64,000 nucleotides of DNA from Paenibacillus_E sp042676385 (GCF_042676385.1 NZ_JBHTHA010000031.1:1-64000), one strand, 5' to 3'; shown: positions 23,432 through 31,437, numbered from the stretch's first letter. Notes: generated by a model not told the origin, from the letters alone. Translations and numbers: made by a program.

Positions 23432-24118
23432 CTATTTCATCTTGTCCCAAAGGTCTTTAAACCAACTAACTGTTCTTGTTGAAAAACTTGGGGACTTTTC
23501 GTGTGAAAATCTTTTGAGTTCCTGTGAATAATTGTAGAGCTCTTTGTTTACTAATTTCATATCTTTGACTATCTCATCGTAATGACTATACTTCTTTTGA
23601 ATTTCCTGCGGTGACAGTTCTTTATTTTCTGGTTCTTTCAGGGCATCATCATACCACTTTCTAAATTTCCCTTGCCATTTAGTTAAGTGAGGTCTTAAAC
23701 CCTCGTTTAGCACATCTGTTGAGAACTTTACTATCTCCTGAGCATTTTCATTATCTTCTAAATCATGTGCTGGCAATTCAATCAAGTAGTCTCTGGTCGA
23801 GGTAAACAATTGATACCAGGAATCGTAAACCTCAGTAATAATGTCATCGTCTTCATCAATTGGTATTGCAGCTTTTCGAGTTGTCAACTGAACATACAAT
23901 TTCCATGCAATATCCTGTTCTTTTCCAGATAAAGAAGCTCTGTTAAATTCATAAGTACCTAAATTAAAAGGTCCATTAATCACGAGCTTTCCTGGGTTAT
24001 ATGACGTAAACCAATGTGTAATAACTAAAATTATACCCAATACAATAAGACTAAGCCCAAACCCAAGAAACAATTTTCGCTTCCGCCTCCTTTTAACTCC
24101 CCTCCTTAGCCCTGCCAT
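23432..24118 (-). CDS. Membrane-anchored protein paired with TIR gene (putative effector)
   Basis: The 228-residue protein begins with a strongly basic patch (RRGVKRRRKRK), then one membrane helix (LFLGFGLSLIVLGIILVITHWF, residues about 16-38). About 190 residues follow that look helical and acidic (LPAHDLEDNENAQEIVKFS, LSPQEIQKKYSHYDEIVKDM). Its ATG overlaps the TAA of the TIR gene (TAATG), so the two are co-translated. I know no family for it. A membrane partner of a signal-making TIR enzyme would fit a pore-forming or sensing effector, but this is inference. The base composition is AT-rich compared with flanking core genes. Confidence 0.7.
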   Translation of the reverse strand: MAGLRRGVKRRRKRKLFLGFGLSLIVLGIILVITHWFTSYNPGKLVINGPFNLGTYEFNRASLSGKEQDIAWKLYVQLTTRKAAIPIDEDDDIITEVYDSWYQLFTSTRDYLIELPAHDLEDNENAQEIVKFSTDVLNEGLRPHLTKWQGKFRKWYDDALKEPENKELSPQEIQKKYSHYDEIVKDMKLVNKELYNYSQELKRFSHEKSPSFSTRTVSWFKDLWDKMK

Positions 24119-24600
24119 TAACTATTTCTTTTTCTCCTAGGACGCGAATTGCGTACAAGGCTATCCTTTGTTCGATTGTTAAAAGCTTGTTCTATTTTTG
24201 ATTCTAGTTGAGTAGAGAGATTTTTCCAATCCATTGTCACGGCATATCCACTATCAATATTATCCTGCAGGCGGGCAGGAGTATCCCCAGCAGTCGGAAG
24301 ATAAATGCCTAATAAACCATTTCGCGAGCGGCTTCCATACGGCCTTAAAGAGGCATATATTTCCCAATCGACCCACTTGCGTCCTGAAGTTTCATTTCCA
24401 ATTAAAACGATTGTAACTGTAGATTCTTTTAAATGCTTCGTTCGGATTTGCTCTAAGATGTAATCATCATCGTCACTATCTATCTCCTCATCCAAAGAAC
24501 GATCGATAATAGTATTATTTGCTCCATACGCCGTTTTTAGATAATCTGCTTTTGCCTGATCGTTTGCATGATGATAGCTTACAAAGACTTTGTGTGCCAC
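24118..24600 (-). CDS. TIR-like (DUF1863/ThsB-type) protein
   Basis: A 160-residue single TIR-like domain. HKVFVSYHHANDQAKADYL opens the fold, with the YILEQIRTKHLKESTVTIVL and GNETSGRKWVDWEIYASLR segments following. The Glu in WVDWEIYASL is where the TIR NADase catalytic Glu is expected. This is the family of ThsB, the Thoeris antiphage sensor that converts NAD into a cyclic signal. GTG at 24600 is chosen because GGAGGGG lies just upstream. No ThsA-like SIR2-SLOG gene is nearby; the overlapping membrane-protein gene takes that place. Defence function is inferred from family and neighbours. Confidence 0.82.
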   Translation of the reverse strand: MAHKVFVSYHHANDQAKADYLKTAYGANNTIIDRSLDEEIDSDDDDYILEQIRTKHLKESTVTIVLIGNETSGRKWVDWEIYASLRPYGSRSRNGLLGIYLPTAGDTPARLQDNIDSGYAVTMDWKNLSTQLESKIEQAFNNRTKDSLVRNSRPRRKRNS

Positions 24601-24642
24601 AGTTAACCCCTCCAAGAATTGATTAAAGTATAATGGACCCAA

Positions 24643-24827
24643 TTCAGCACTTAGAAAAGCCGAGTACTTCTAGCATTATATACCTATAACCATTTTCTGT
24701 AAATGAAATCCGGGGATCATACGTTCGAATTCAGTTTTTCACACTCACAGAGTAAAGAGACTGTGACAAGGTGACATCGATGACTGGATTTGACACGCGG
24801 GGACTATTGCTAAATCTCCAGATATTA
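24643..24827. other. AT-rich spacer upstream of the TIR gene
   Basis: It must hold the promoter of the TIR gene, but I see no clear consensus, repeat or ORF. Confidence 0.3.
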
Positions 24828-24897
24828 AACCCCTGTCCGAAGATAACGCCACATAGGCTTCTAAGGGTGTAGTAACAGCTTTGAGATCACCCTAGTG
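24828..24897 (-). pseudogene. Degenerate copy of the ssrA (tmRNA) 3' region
   Basis: About 70 bp aligns with tmRNA positions just inside its 3' end (27524-27595), in the same orientation. Shared blocks include AACCCCTGTCCGAA, CGCCACA, GGGTGTAGT and CACCC, with scattered substitutions. The terminal CTCACCTCCA part is lost or diverged. This is the footprint expected when an element inserts at ssrA and displaces the old 3' end. Confidence 0.7.
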
Positions 24898-24979
24898 CCC
24901 CATTCTGAAAAGGCATCTTCTACATTAAAGGATTCTTGTTAAAATAGCCCCAACATTTACATTCAGGGAAAGATATTGA

Positions 24980-25246
24980 CTATCCTGCCTCTACACCAAA
25001 ACTGCGCAATCGCGAGTAAATTTCCTCGCCAACTTCTTGTAACATTGTATTATTTGCAAAGTGACTTAACCCGTTATCAACTATCTGTAACGCATTCTTT
25101 AAGTGCTGATTTGCAAGAGATGAATATCCGATAGAACGTTGTTTCTCACTTTTCTTTATTTCAATTCTTGCTCTAATACTAAAGCTATGAGGTTCTCTTT
25201 TATATTTAATATTTATATCAACTAAACGTGGAAAAAACCTTCTTAG
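24980..25246 (-). pseudogene. Start-less 3' gene remnant
   Basis: An open frame of about 88 codons ends at TAG (24982-24980) and reads LRRFFPRLVDINIKYKREPH then SFSIRARIEIKKSEKQRS and ends SRLRSFGVEAG. It has no ATG, GTG or TTG start near its 5' end and meets TAA upstream. The text looks like real protein, so I read it as the C-terminal remnant of a gene truncated during island rearrangement. I do not recognise the family. Confidence 0.5.
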
Positions 25247-25443
25247 TTATCTTATAAAACTTTATTTCAGCGTTCACTACAAGCTCGTATTAGTCACGCA
25301 CTCAACCAACTATGAACAGTGCCAGAAGAAATTGGAACGAAACTAAAGTCGGGAAACGCTCTACAGCATGAATTTATAAACGTGAGTTTTGATTTTAAGC
25401 TCCTGTTTGTTTAAGAAATCTGATTAAGATTGCCGTGTAACGC

Positions 25444-25482
25444 AAAAAGGAGCTTACCACTTTTGTGGCAAAGCTCCTTTTC
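25444..25482 (-). terminator. Terminator of the AAA-TIR gene
   Basis: On the minus strand AAAAGGAGCTTTGCCAC pairs with GTGGTAAGCTCCTTTTT. A degenerate copy of the same hairpin is at 22244-22283. Confidence 0.75.
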
Positions 25483-25501
25483 GTTTTTGTGGATTTACCA
25501 T

Positions 25502-25540
25502 ATGGAGGTGAGCCGTGGCTTGGCAAATCCATAATTCGCC
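25502..25540. repeat. 39-bp intergenic repeat, copy 3
   Basis: ATGGAGGTGAGCCGTGGC...CATAATTCGCC, preceded by TGGATTTACCAT, which pairs with GGCAAATCCA inside the repeat. The same TGGATTTACCATATGGAG junction occurs at 27295-27313, at the start of another repeat. Confidence 0.75.
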
Positions 25541-25557
25541 TGCTTATATTTGCATGG

Positions 25558-27129
25558 TTAGAAAAACGATAACTGAACTCCCTGATCATCTTCTTCCCGT
25601 TTATCTTTTATCTTATTTTTGCTTCCTGTATTTTCTGCACTTGTAGCAATCCTAAGTTCAGATAATTTTTTCATGAGGATTTCTGATATATATTTTATCT
25701 GCGTTTCAAAATTACTATTTCTATCAAAATCTATACCACCAATTTTTGACGTTTCATCAAACAATCCAACAGGAGCATCATTAAACCAGATTGGAATTAC
25801 ACTACCTTCACCAAATCGATCTTTAAATTGTTGTGATTCAAATTGAGTCCAGATTCTTTTTGGATAATTCGGCCCTAATAGTACAATTACATACTGAGCT
25901 TCACTTCTATATATAGGCCCAAGATATTCTTCAACATTTTCAGCTAATATCCTATGTTGTTCATTCTTGTCGTAAAAAACAGATACTTCTTCTTCACGTA
26001 AACATGTAAAGAGAGCTTCCGCTACATCCCTATCACTACCAGCAAATGAAAGTGCAAAATCATATATTGACTTAAAGTTAATCGTTTTATAACCGATCTC
26101 TAATACAAACTTTTTCCATTGGATATTTCTTATATAATATACAAATTTCGGGTCTTCAACACTTATTACATTTGTATTTGCTTCGAAATGAATACAATCA
26201 GCGAATAATTCTGATTTATCACCTTTTAGAAAACTTTCTAGGTATCCTTGTTCCATTACAGTATTGACGCTGCTTCTGTGCTCAGGATATTTTCTTATAG
26301 ATTGATTGAGGTCGAGAGCCCATTCATTACTAATAGCGAGCCAGAATAAAATATGTAAATAAGGAGCCCTGCCATCTTTTCTTAATTTTGGACCTGTAGC
26401 AAAAGCTCTAGCTGTTTCATAAAATACCCTGCTTAAATCTTCAAAAACCTTTTGCTTAATTACTTCTAAACTCGTAGTAATAGCAAAAATATTTTCCTTA
26501 GCCTCAAGTACATCTCCATGAATACAAATTTCCTTACATAGCATTTGTGCAATATGGAAACTACCTTGTGCTTCTCTGACAATATCACCTTTAGTATTAA
26601 TTGTAATGTTTAAAGCTTTTTCTCCGCTTTCGATCAGTTCAATAATTTTTTCTACAGGGTTTGACTCAAATCTTATTGTGTCTATTCTATTATTAAGATC
26701 CCTTGCAAACTTGACCAGTGAATCTCCAGCTTTGTTGATGCCGACAATAACTAGTTTAGTTAATGATGATTCCTCATCTGCCAATGTCTTCATATAATCT
26801 GCAATTGAATTTTTAGTCTCAGGATCTAACCTATGGAAATCATCGATTATTATTATTCCCTCAGGCTCGGTATGTGGTATTTCTTTAATAATGGCTAATT
26901 CTTTAGCTTTTCTAGCAGTTAGTTTTGTAACTTTGGTTTCAATTCCTAGTTCTTCTAAACCCTTAGAAATACTTGATGTCTTCCCAATACCAGATGGCCC
27001 CTCTACAACAAGACCCTTACCTTGAGTTCTTAGAGATACAAGTAACTTTCTATATTCCATTGGCTTTACAAATGTATATGTTGGTACACCGGAATCTTTA
27101 AATACTTCATGTAGGTACGGCATAGACAC
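25558..27129 (-). CDS. AAA/STAND-like ATPase with C-terminal TIR domain
   Basis: The 523-residue protein has an N-terminal P-loop ATPase: Walker A GPSGIGKT at 44-51 and Walker B GIIIIDDFHRL at 91-101, followed by the helical lid region. The middle (about 240-350) looks like a winged-helix or sensor region. A TIR domain spans about 354-490 (YDFALSFAGSDRDVAEAL, VFYDKNEQ, YVIVLLGPNYPKRIW) with a likely catalytic Glu at 431 in WTQFESQQF. Nucleotide-switched TIR NADases of this plan resemble NLR-like defence proteins that kill the infected cell by depleting NAD. The C-terminus QLSFF resembles a sliding-clamp-binding motif. It is monocistronic, AT-rich, and lies between ssrA and its displaced fragment. 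Confidence 0.85.
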   Translation of the reverse strand: MSMPYLHEVFKDSGVPTYTFVKPMEYRKLLVSLRTQGKGLVVEGPSGIGKTSSISKGLEELGIETKVTKLTARKAKELAIIKEIPHTEPEGIIIIDDFHRLDPETKNSIADYMKTLADEESSLTKLVIVGINKAGDSLVKFARDLNNRIDTIRFESNPVEKIIELIESGEKALNITINTKGDIVREAQGSFHIAQMLCKEICIHGDVLEAKENIFAITTSLEVIKQKVFEDLSRVFYETARAFATGPKLRKDGRAPYLHILFWLAISNEWALDLNQSIRKYPEHRSSVNTVMEQGYLESFLKGDKSELFADCIHFEANTNVISVEDPKFVYYIRNIQWKKFVLEIGYKTINFKSIYDFALSFAGSDRDVAEALFTCLREEEVSVFYDKNEQHRILAENVEEYLGPIYRSEAQYVIVLLGPNYPKRIWTQFESQQFKDRFGEGSVIPIWFNDAPVGLFDETSKIGGIDFDRNSNFETQIKYISEILMKKLSELRIATSAENTGSKNKIKDKREEDDQGVQLSFF

Positions 27130-27249
27130 AAATATTCACCCTCAGTTCAACGTTGAATTACAAAACCTATACATGTAATCATAAATTAAAATATCATTAA
27201 TGACAATAAATGAGAATTTCAGGCTCACATGATCATTTTTATTAAATGT

Positions 27250-27289
27250 TAAAAGAAGCTCTAGCCAATATGCGGCTGAGCTCCTTTTA
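27250..27289. terminator. GAGCTC-type hairpin upstream of the AAA-TIR gene
   Basis: AAAAGAAGCTC(T)AGCC pairs with GGCT(G)AGCTCCTTTT. It belongs to the AAGGAGC terminator family. It lies between ssrA and the AAA-TIR promoter region and may insulate the two. Confidence 0.5.
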
Positions 27290-27307
27290 ACATTGTGGAT
27301 TTACCAT

Positions 27308-27461
27308 ATGGAGCGAGGGGAGTATCGAAATGTTCATCCAACTTGCTATCGAAGCCAACTCAACGATGACAACCTTAGCGGTACATTTCAATCCCGTGCT
27401 CCCTTCACTTAAGCTCCGGTCCGCGCGGACGAACCCTCAGGGGTTCTTCCCCTGTATCTCC
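27308..27461. repeat. Palindromic intergenic repeat, copy C
   Basis: The element runs from ATGGAGCGAGGGGAGTATC to CCCCTGTATCTCC. Arms GGGGAGTATCGAAATGT and ACATTTCAATCCCGTGCTCCC are complementary, and GTCCGCGCGGAC and GAACCC-TCAG-GGGTTC hairpins follow. It has the same layout as 23131-23287 and lies immediately next to the ssrA terminator. Confidence 0.75.
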
Positions 27462-27463
27462 AA

Positions 27464-27508
27464 ATTAAAATACAAAAGACACCATCTCGGGTGTCCTTTG
27501 TATTTTAA
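27464..27508 (-). terminator. Terminator of ssrA
   Basis: TTAAAATACAAA-(A)GACACC-ATCTC-GGGTGTC-CTTTGTATTTTAA is a long palindrome directly abutting the tmRNA 3' end. Confidence 0.85.
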
Positions 27509-27868
27509 TGGAGGTGAGGGGAGTCGAACCCCTGTCCGAAAATATCGCCACACAGGCATCTACGGGTGTAGTCACAGTTTTGATGTCACCCGAGCAGCGC
27601 GCCGTAACCCGCTCTGCGTTGGGTCAGCCTGATTGTCTTCCTACGTTCGACCCCAGGCGGAGACCAAACGTCGTATCCCACTAAGGTTGGGCCCCTATCC
27701 CGGCACATGGGCGATGCAGGGTAGAAGCTTAACAGTCAGGTTATTAAGCTGCTGCTAAAGTTGTACGTTGGTTGCCATTTAATAGGCTTTAGCGTTGATA
27801 AAGCGGACGCGTCCCCACTACCCGCAACCCATGCTCAAACTATCCCCGTCGAATCCAAGAACACCCCC
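27509..27868 (-). ncRNA. ssrA: tmRNA (transfer-messenger RNA)
   Basis: A 360-nt tmRNA that rescues stalled ribosomes with SmpB. The 5' end GGGGGTG pairs with the 3' CACCTCC(A), the T-arm reads GGGTTCGACTCCC, and the CCA end is encoded. The tag frame (around 27741-27770) reads GNQRTTLAAA followed by two stops, so stalled products would be tagged (A)GNQRTTLAAA. That is shorter than the B. subtilis tag but has the same LAAA degron. smpB lies immediately upstream in the same orientation. Repeats and an accessory region abut its 3' end. Confidence 0.96.
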
Positions 27869-28045
27869 GAATTGTCTTCAACTTCGCCGTCAAACGAAGG
27901 AAGATAAAAGGCATTGCTTTGATCAACTCATTGAGCAATTTTGTTGCTGTTTCCTTACTGCTTACTTAGTATAACACATGTGGCCGTAAATTGAACCGCT
28001 AGGTTCATGGAAGCTAAGGTGCCGCTTGCCAATATACCCACTAGC

Positions 28046-28528
28046 TTATCTAGCAACCTTTTGCTTCTCGCGTAATGCACGCTGAATATCACGTTGAGCG
28101 TCTTTCTTCGCTGCGCTTTCACGCTTGTCGTACTGCTTTTTCCCTTTGCCAAGTCCCAGCAGCAGCTTGGCGTAGCCGTTGCGGATGTAGATTTTCAAAG
28201 GAACGAGCGTATAGCCTTCTTGCTTGGACTGTCCTAGCAATTTAGCGATCTCTACCTTTTTCATGAGCAGTTTCCGCGCCCTTGTCGGGTCGGTCGGATT
28301 GCTGCGGTTGCCTTGCTCGAACGGGCTGATGTGCATGTTGTGCACGAAAGCTTCGCCGTTGCGAATCGTTGAAAAGCTATCGCCCAAGTTCGCTTTGCCT
28401 GCCCGTAAGGATTTGATCTCCGTGCCGGTCAGGACAATGCCACACTCGTACGTATCTTCAATAAAGTAATCGTGCGACGCCTTCTTGTTCTGGGCGAGCA
28501 CTTTGCCGTCGGCCTTTTTCGTTGCCAC
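28046..28528 (-). CDS. smpB: SsrA-binding protein SmpB
   Basis: The 160-residue protein binds the tRNA-like domain of tmRNA and places it in the ribosomal A site. Family blocks are intact: NKKASHDYFIEDTYECGIVLTGTEIKSLR, GNRSNPTDPTRARKLLM and the basic C-terminal tail DKRESAAKKDAQRDIQRALREKQ, which enters the empty mRNA channel. AGGAGG precedes the start. The gene lies between rnr and ssrA, so the trans-translation parts and RNase R, which degrades the faulty mRNA, are clustered. Confidence 0.97.
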   Translation of the reverse strand: MATKKADGKVLAQNKKASHDYFIEDTYECGIVLTGTEIKSLRAGKANLGDSFSTIRNGEAFVHNMHISPFEQGNRSNPTDPTRARKLLMKKVEIAKLLGQSKQEGYTLVPLKIYIRNGYAKLLLGLGKGKKQYDKRESAAKKDAQRDIQRALREKQKVAR

Positions 28529-28617
28529 GTGAGATCCTCCTCCCGCGCGTGTAAAATCAAGCTACAATTGTGCAACTTATTGTAGCAATTCCGTGGCGGA
28601 AAAGCAAGAAGCGGCGA

Positions 28618-31407
28618 TTATCTCCGCCGCTTCTTGCTGCCGCCACCGCCGCCGTCCGTTCCGCGGCGGCGACCGCCTTTGGCGAGCGCGTTCACGCCGC
28701 TCGCCCAATCGCTTCCGCCCGCGCTGCCCGCAGCGGGCGCTCCACTGCCGGCGCCGCGACTCTCGCGGCCGGCGCCAACACCCGCTAGGGCTTCGCCCCC
28801 TAGCGCAATGCCCCCGCGGCCGCGCTTGCCACGGCCGCCACGCTCCGCGCCAGCTCCGGCAAAGCCGCTGTCGCTCGCTCTCCCGCCATCGCCGCGTCCG
28901 CCTCGCGCGCCTTCGCCCTGTCCACGGCCGCCTCTGCCGCCGTAGCCGCCAGCGCCTCTGGCACCTTCATTCCTGCCCGCTCCATCTGCGTTCCCGCCTC
29001 TGCCGCTCTCACTTCGCCCGGCGCCGACCGCCTGCAGTCTCTCCGTGAGACTGCCTCCACCCTTGGCTGCGCTTTTGCCTTTGCCACCTTTCCCCTTCGA
29101 GGCAGCAGATCCACCTTTACCTCCGGCTTTGCCACCGCCGACAAATCCGCCCGCTTTTCCGCGACCTCCGCCGCCGTTGCGGCCGCGATCACGATCTCCG
29201 CCACCTCCGCGGCCTTTAAATCCGGGCTTATCGCCGCCACGCAGAAAGCCCGGTTTCCCGTTGGTACGCGGCTTCATATCCACCATCTCAAAATCAACTG
29301 TGCGCTCATCCATATTTACGCGCGCCACACGAACCTTGGCCCCATCGCCAATACGGTAGATACGGGACGTACGCTCACCAATCAGCGCATGCTGCATCTC
29401 GTGATAATGGTAATAATCATCCGTCAGATCGCTCAAACGGATCAGTCCCTCGACGGTATTATCCAGTTCTACGAAAATACCAAAGTTCGTAACGCTCGAA
29501 ATAATCCCTTCGAATTCTTCGCCAACTTTGTCCAGCATGAATTCGGCTTTTTTCAGCGCCTCCGTTTCGCGCTCAGCTTCAACGGCAACACGCTCGCGTT
29601 CCGAGGACTGCCGAGCAATGTCATCCATCCGCGACCCCAAATACTCATGACGCTTATCCGACAAAGCCCCGCTCGTCAGCACCTCGCGGATCACACGGTG
29701 AATAATCAAATCCGGATAACGACGGATCGGCGATGTGAAATGCGAGTAAAATTCAGCCGCCAAACCAAAATGGCCTAAACTTTGTGAATCGTACCGCGCC
29801 TGCTTCATCGAACGAAGCATGACCTTACTAATAACCGTCTCTTCAGGCGTATCTTTAATTTCTTCCAGCAAAGATTGAAGCGCGCGAGGATGCACGGTAT
29901 TTCCTTTACCCCGAACGACATAACCGAAATTCGTAATAAACTCCATGAAATGCATCAATTTTTCAGCATCAGGATCCTCGTGAATCCGATATAGGAAAGG
30001 AACCTTTAACCAATGAAAATGCTCTGCAACGGTTTCATTCGCCGCTAGCATGAACTCTTCGATCATCATCTCGGCGATTGAACGTTCTCTTTTCACAATA
30101 TCCGTTGGCTTGCCTTCGGTATCGACGAGGATTTTAGACTCCTCAAAATCAAAATCAATCGCCCCGCGCTTCATCCGTCTGCCGCGCAGCTTCATCGCCA
30201 GCTCTTCCATCAGCTTGAAGTCATCCATCAGATACTCGTAGCGCTCCACAATCTCAGGCTCAGCTTCGCCTGTCAGCAGTTTGCGCACATTCGTGTAGGT
30301 CATTCGTTCACTGGTTTTAATTACACTTGTAAAAATATCATGCCGAACAACGTTCAACTGCTCGTCAAACTCCATCTCGCAGGACATCGTCAACCGATCC
30401 ACACGTGGATTAAGCGAACAAATTCCGTTAGACAACCGATGCGGCAGCATAGGAATTACACGATCCGTCAAATAAACCGAGCACCCTCGGTTATACGCTT
30501 CTTGATCTAAAGCAGAACCTTCGCGTACGTAGTAGCTAACGTCAGCAATATGAACGCCCAGCAAGTAATTTCCGTTCTCTAGCCGCTCTACATTGACAGC
30601 ATCATCCAGATCCTTGGCATCTTCGCCGTCAATTGTAACAATTCTTTTATTCCGCAGATCCCGACGTCCCTGATCGACAATCTCTTCCTCAGTGATAGAA
30701 TCCGGAGCCGCGTCAGCCTCCAAGATCACTTCCTCATGAAATGCCTCTGGCAGCTGGAATTTACGAACAATCGCCAAAATATCGACACCCGGGTCGTCTT
30801 TATGCCCCAGAATTTCAATGACTTCACCTTCCGCAGCAGCGCGCCCTTCCGGGTAACTAACGAGCTTGACCACAACCTTTTGGCCCGTAACCGCCCCCAT
30901 AAAAGCATGCTGAGGGATGAAAATATCCCGCGAAACCCGCTTATCATCCGGAATGACAAATGCATAGGTTTCCTGGCTCTGAAAAGTTCCCACAATCTGC
31001 GTGTTTGCGCGGCTGATGACGCGGACAACTTCGCCTTCCATCCGGCCTCCGGCCTGGCTTTTAGACGTAATCCGCACAAAAATCATATCGCCGTTCATCG
31101 CCGTGTTCATATCGTTCGCATGAATATACACGTCCGGGTGCTCCCGATCGTCGGGGATGAGGAAACCGAATCCTTTGGCATGCGCCTGGAGCTTGCCTCT
31201 AATTAAATTCATCCGTTCCGGTACGCCATACCGGTCATTGCGAGTGCGCAGAATGAGTCCGTCCTGTTCCAGCTGATTCAAAATTTTCAAAAATTCCTTA
31301 AAATCATTCGCGTTTCCAATGCCAAAATGCTTTTCAAGCTCTTGATACGTCATCGGCTTATAAGCCGTTTCTTGCATAAAACTTAATATCTCTTTATCTG
31401 TAATCAT
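28618..31407 (-). CDS. rnr: Ribonuclease R with a long Gly/Arg-rich C-terminal tail
   Basis: The exoribonuclease degrades structured RNA 3' to 5' and works with trans-translation. The N-terminal winged-helix/cold-shock region is followed by the RNB catalytic domain: IVTIDGEDAKDLDDAVNVE holds the metal-binding Asp cluster, with RVIPMLPHRLSNGICSLNP and HFTSPIRRYPDLIIHRVI. An S1 domain follows (GEEFEGIISSVTNFGIFVEL). The first about 713 residues match the family. The last about 216 (from RTNGKPGF) are low-complexity Gly, Arg, Ser, Ala and Lys, in very GC-rich DNA. B. subtilis RNase R has a much shorter basic tail, so the extension is unusual. It reads open to the stop at 28618. Confidence 0.95.
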   Translation of the reverse strand: MITDKEILSFMQETAYKPMTYQELEKHFGIGNANDFKEFLKILNQLEQDGLILRTRNDRYGVPERMNLIRGKLQAHAKGFGFLIPDDREHPDVYIHANDMNTAMNGDMIFVRITSKSQAGGRMEGEVVRVISRANTQIVGTFQSQETYAFVIPDDKRVSRDIFIPQHAFMGAVTGQKVVVKLVSYPEGRAAAEGEVIEILGHKDDPGVDILAIVRKFQLPEAFHEEVILEADAAPDSITEEEIVDQGRRDLRNKRIVTIDGEDAKDLDDAVNVERLENGNYLLGVHIADVSYYVREGSALDQEAYNRGCSVYLTDRVIPMLPHRLSNGICSLNPRVDRLTMSCEMEFDEQLNVVRHDIFTSVIKTSERMTYTNVRKLLTGEAEPEIVERYEYLMDDFKLMEELAMKLRGRRMKRGAIDFDFEESKILVDTEGKPTDIVKRERSIAEMMIEEFMLAANETVAEHFHWLKVPFLYRIHEDPDAEKLMHFMEFITNFGYVVRGKGNTVHPRALQSLLEEIKDTPEETVISKVMLRSMKQARYDSQSLGHFGLAAEFYSHFTSPIRRYPDLIIHRVIREVLTSGALSDKRHEYLGSRMDDIARQSSERERVAVEAERETEALKKAEFMLDKVGEEFEGIISSVTNFGIFVELDNTVEGLIRLSDLTDDYYHYHEMQHALIGERTSRIYRIGDGAKVRVARVNMDERTVDFEMVDMKPRTNGKPGFLRGGDKPGFKGRGGGGDRDRGRNGGGGRGKAGGFVGGGKAGGKGGSAASKGKGGKGKSAAKGGGSLTERLQAVGAGRSESGRGGNADGAGRNEGARGAGGYGGRGGRGQGEGARGGRGDGGRASDSGFAGAGAERGGRGKRGRGGIALGGEALAGVGAGRESRGAGSGAPAAGSAGGSDWASGVNALAKGGRRRGTDGGGGGSKKRRR

Positions 31408-31437
31408 AATCTCTTCACCTTCTCGTTGTTGTTGAGC

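Noticed and set aside
24828..24897. Possible second tRNA or tmRNA gene
   Set aside because: It has only an inner part of the 3' region, with substitutions and no matching acceptor or tag region, so it is a fragment.
27330..27632. Plus-strand frame of 100 codons crossing the repeat and ssrA
   Set aside because: It runs through a palindromic repeat, a terminator and the tmRNA; a similar frame lies over the other repeat copy, showing it is an artefact of the repeat.
28593..29359. Several Pro/Arg-rich plus-strand frames opposite the RNase R tail
   Set aside because: They are mirror readings of a GC-rich Gly-coding repeat and have no independent support.
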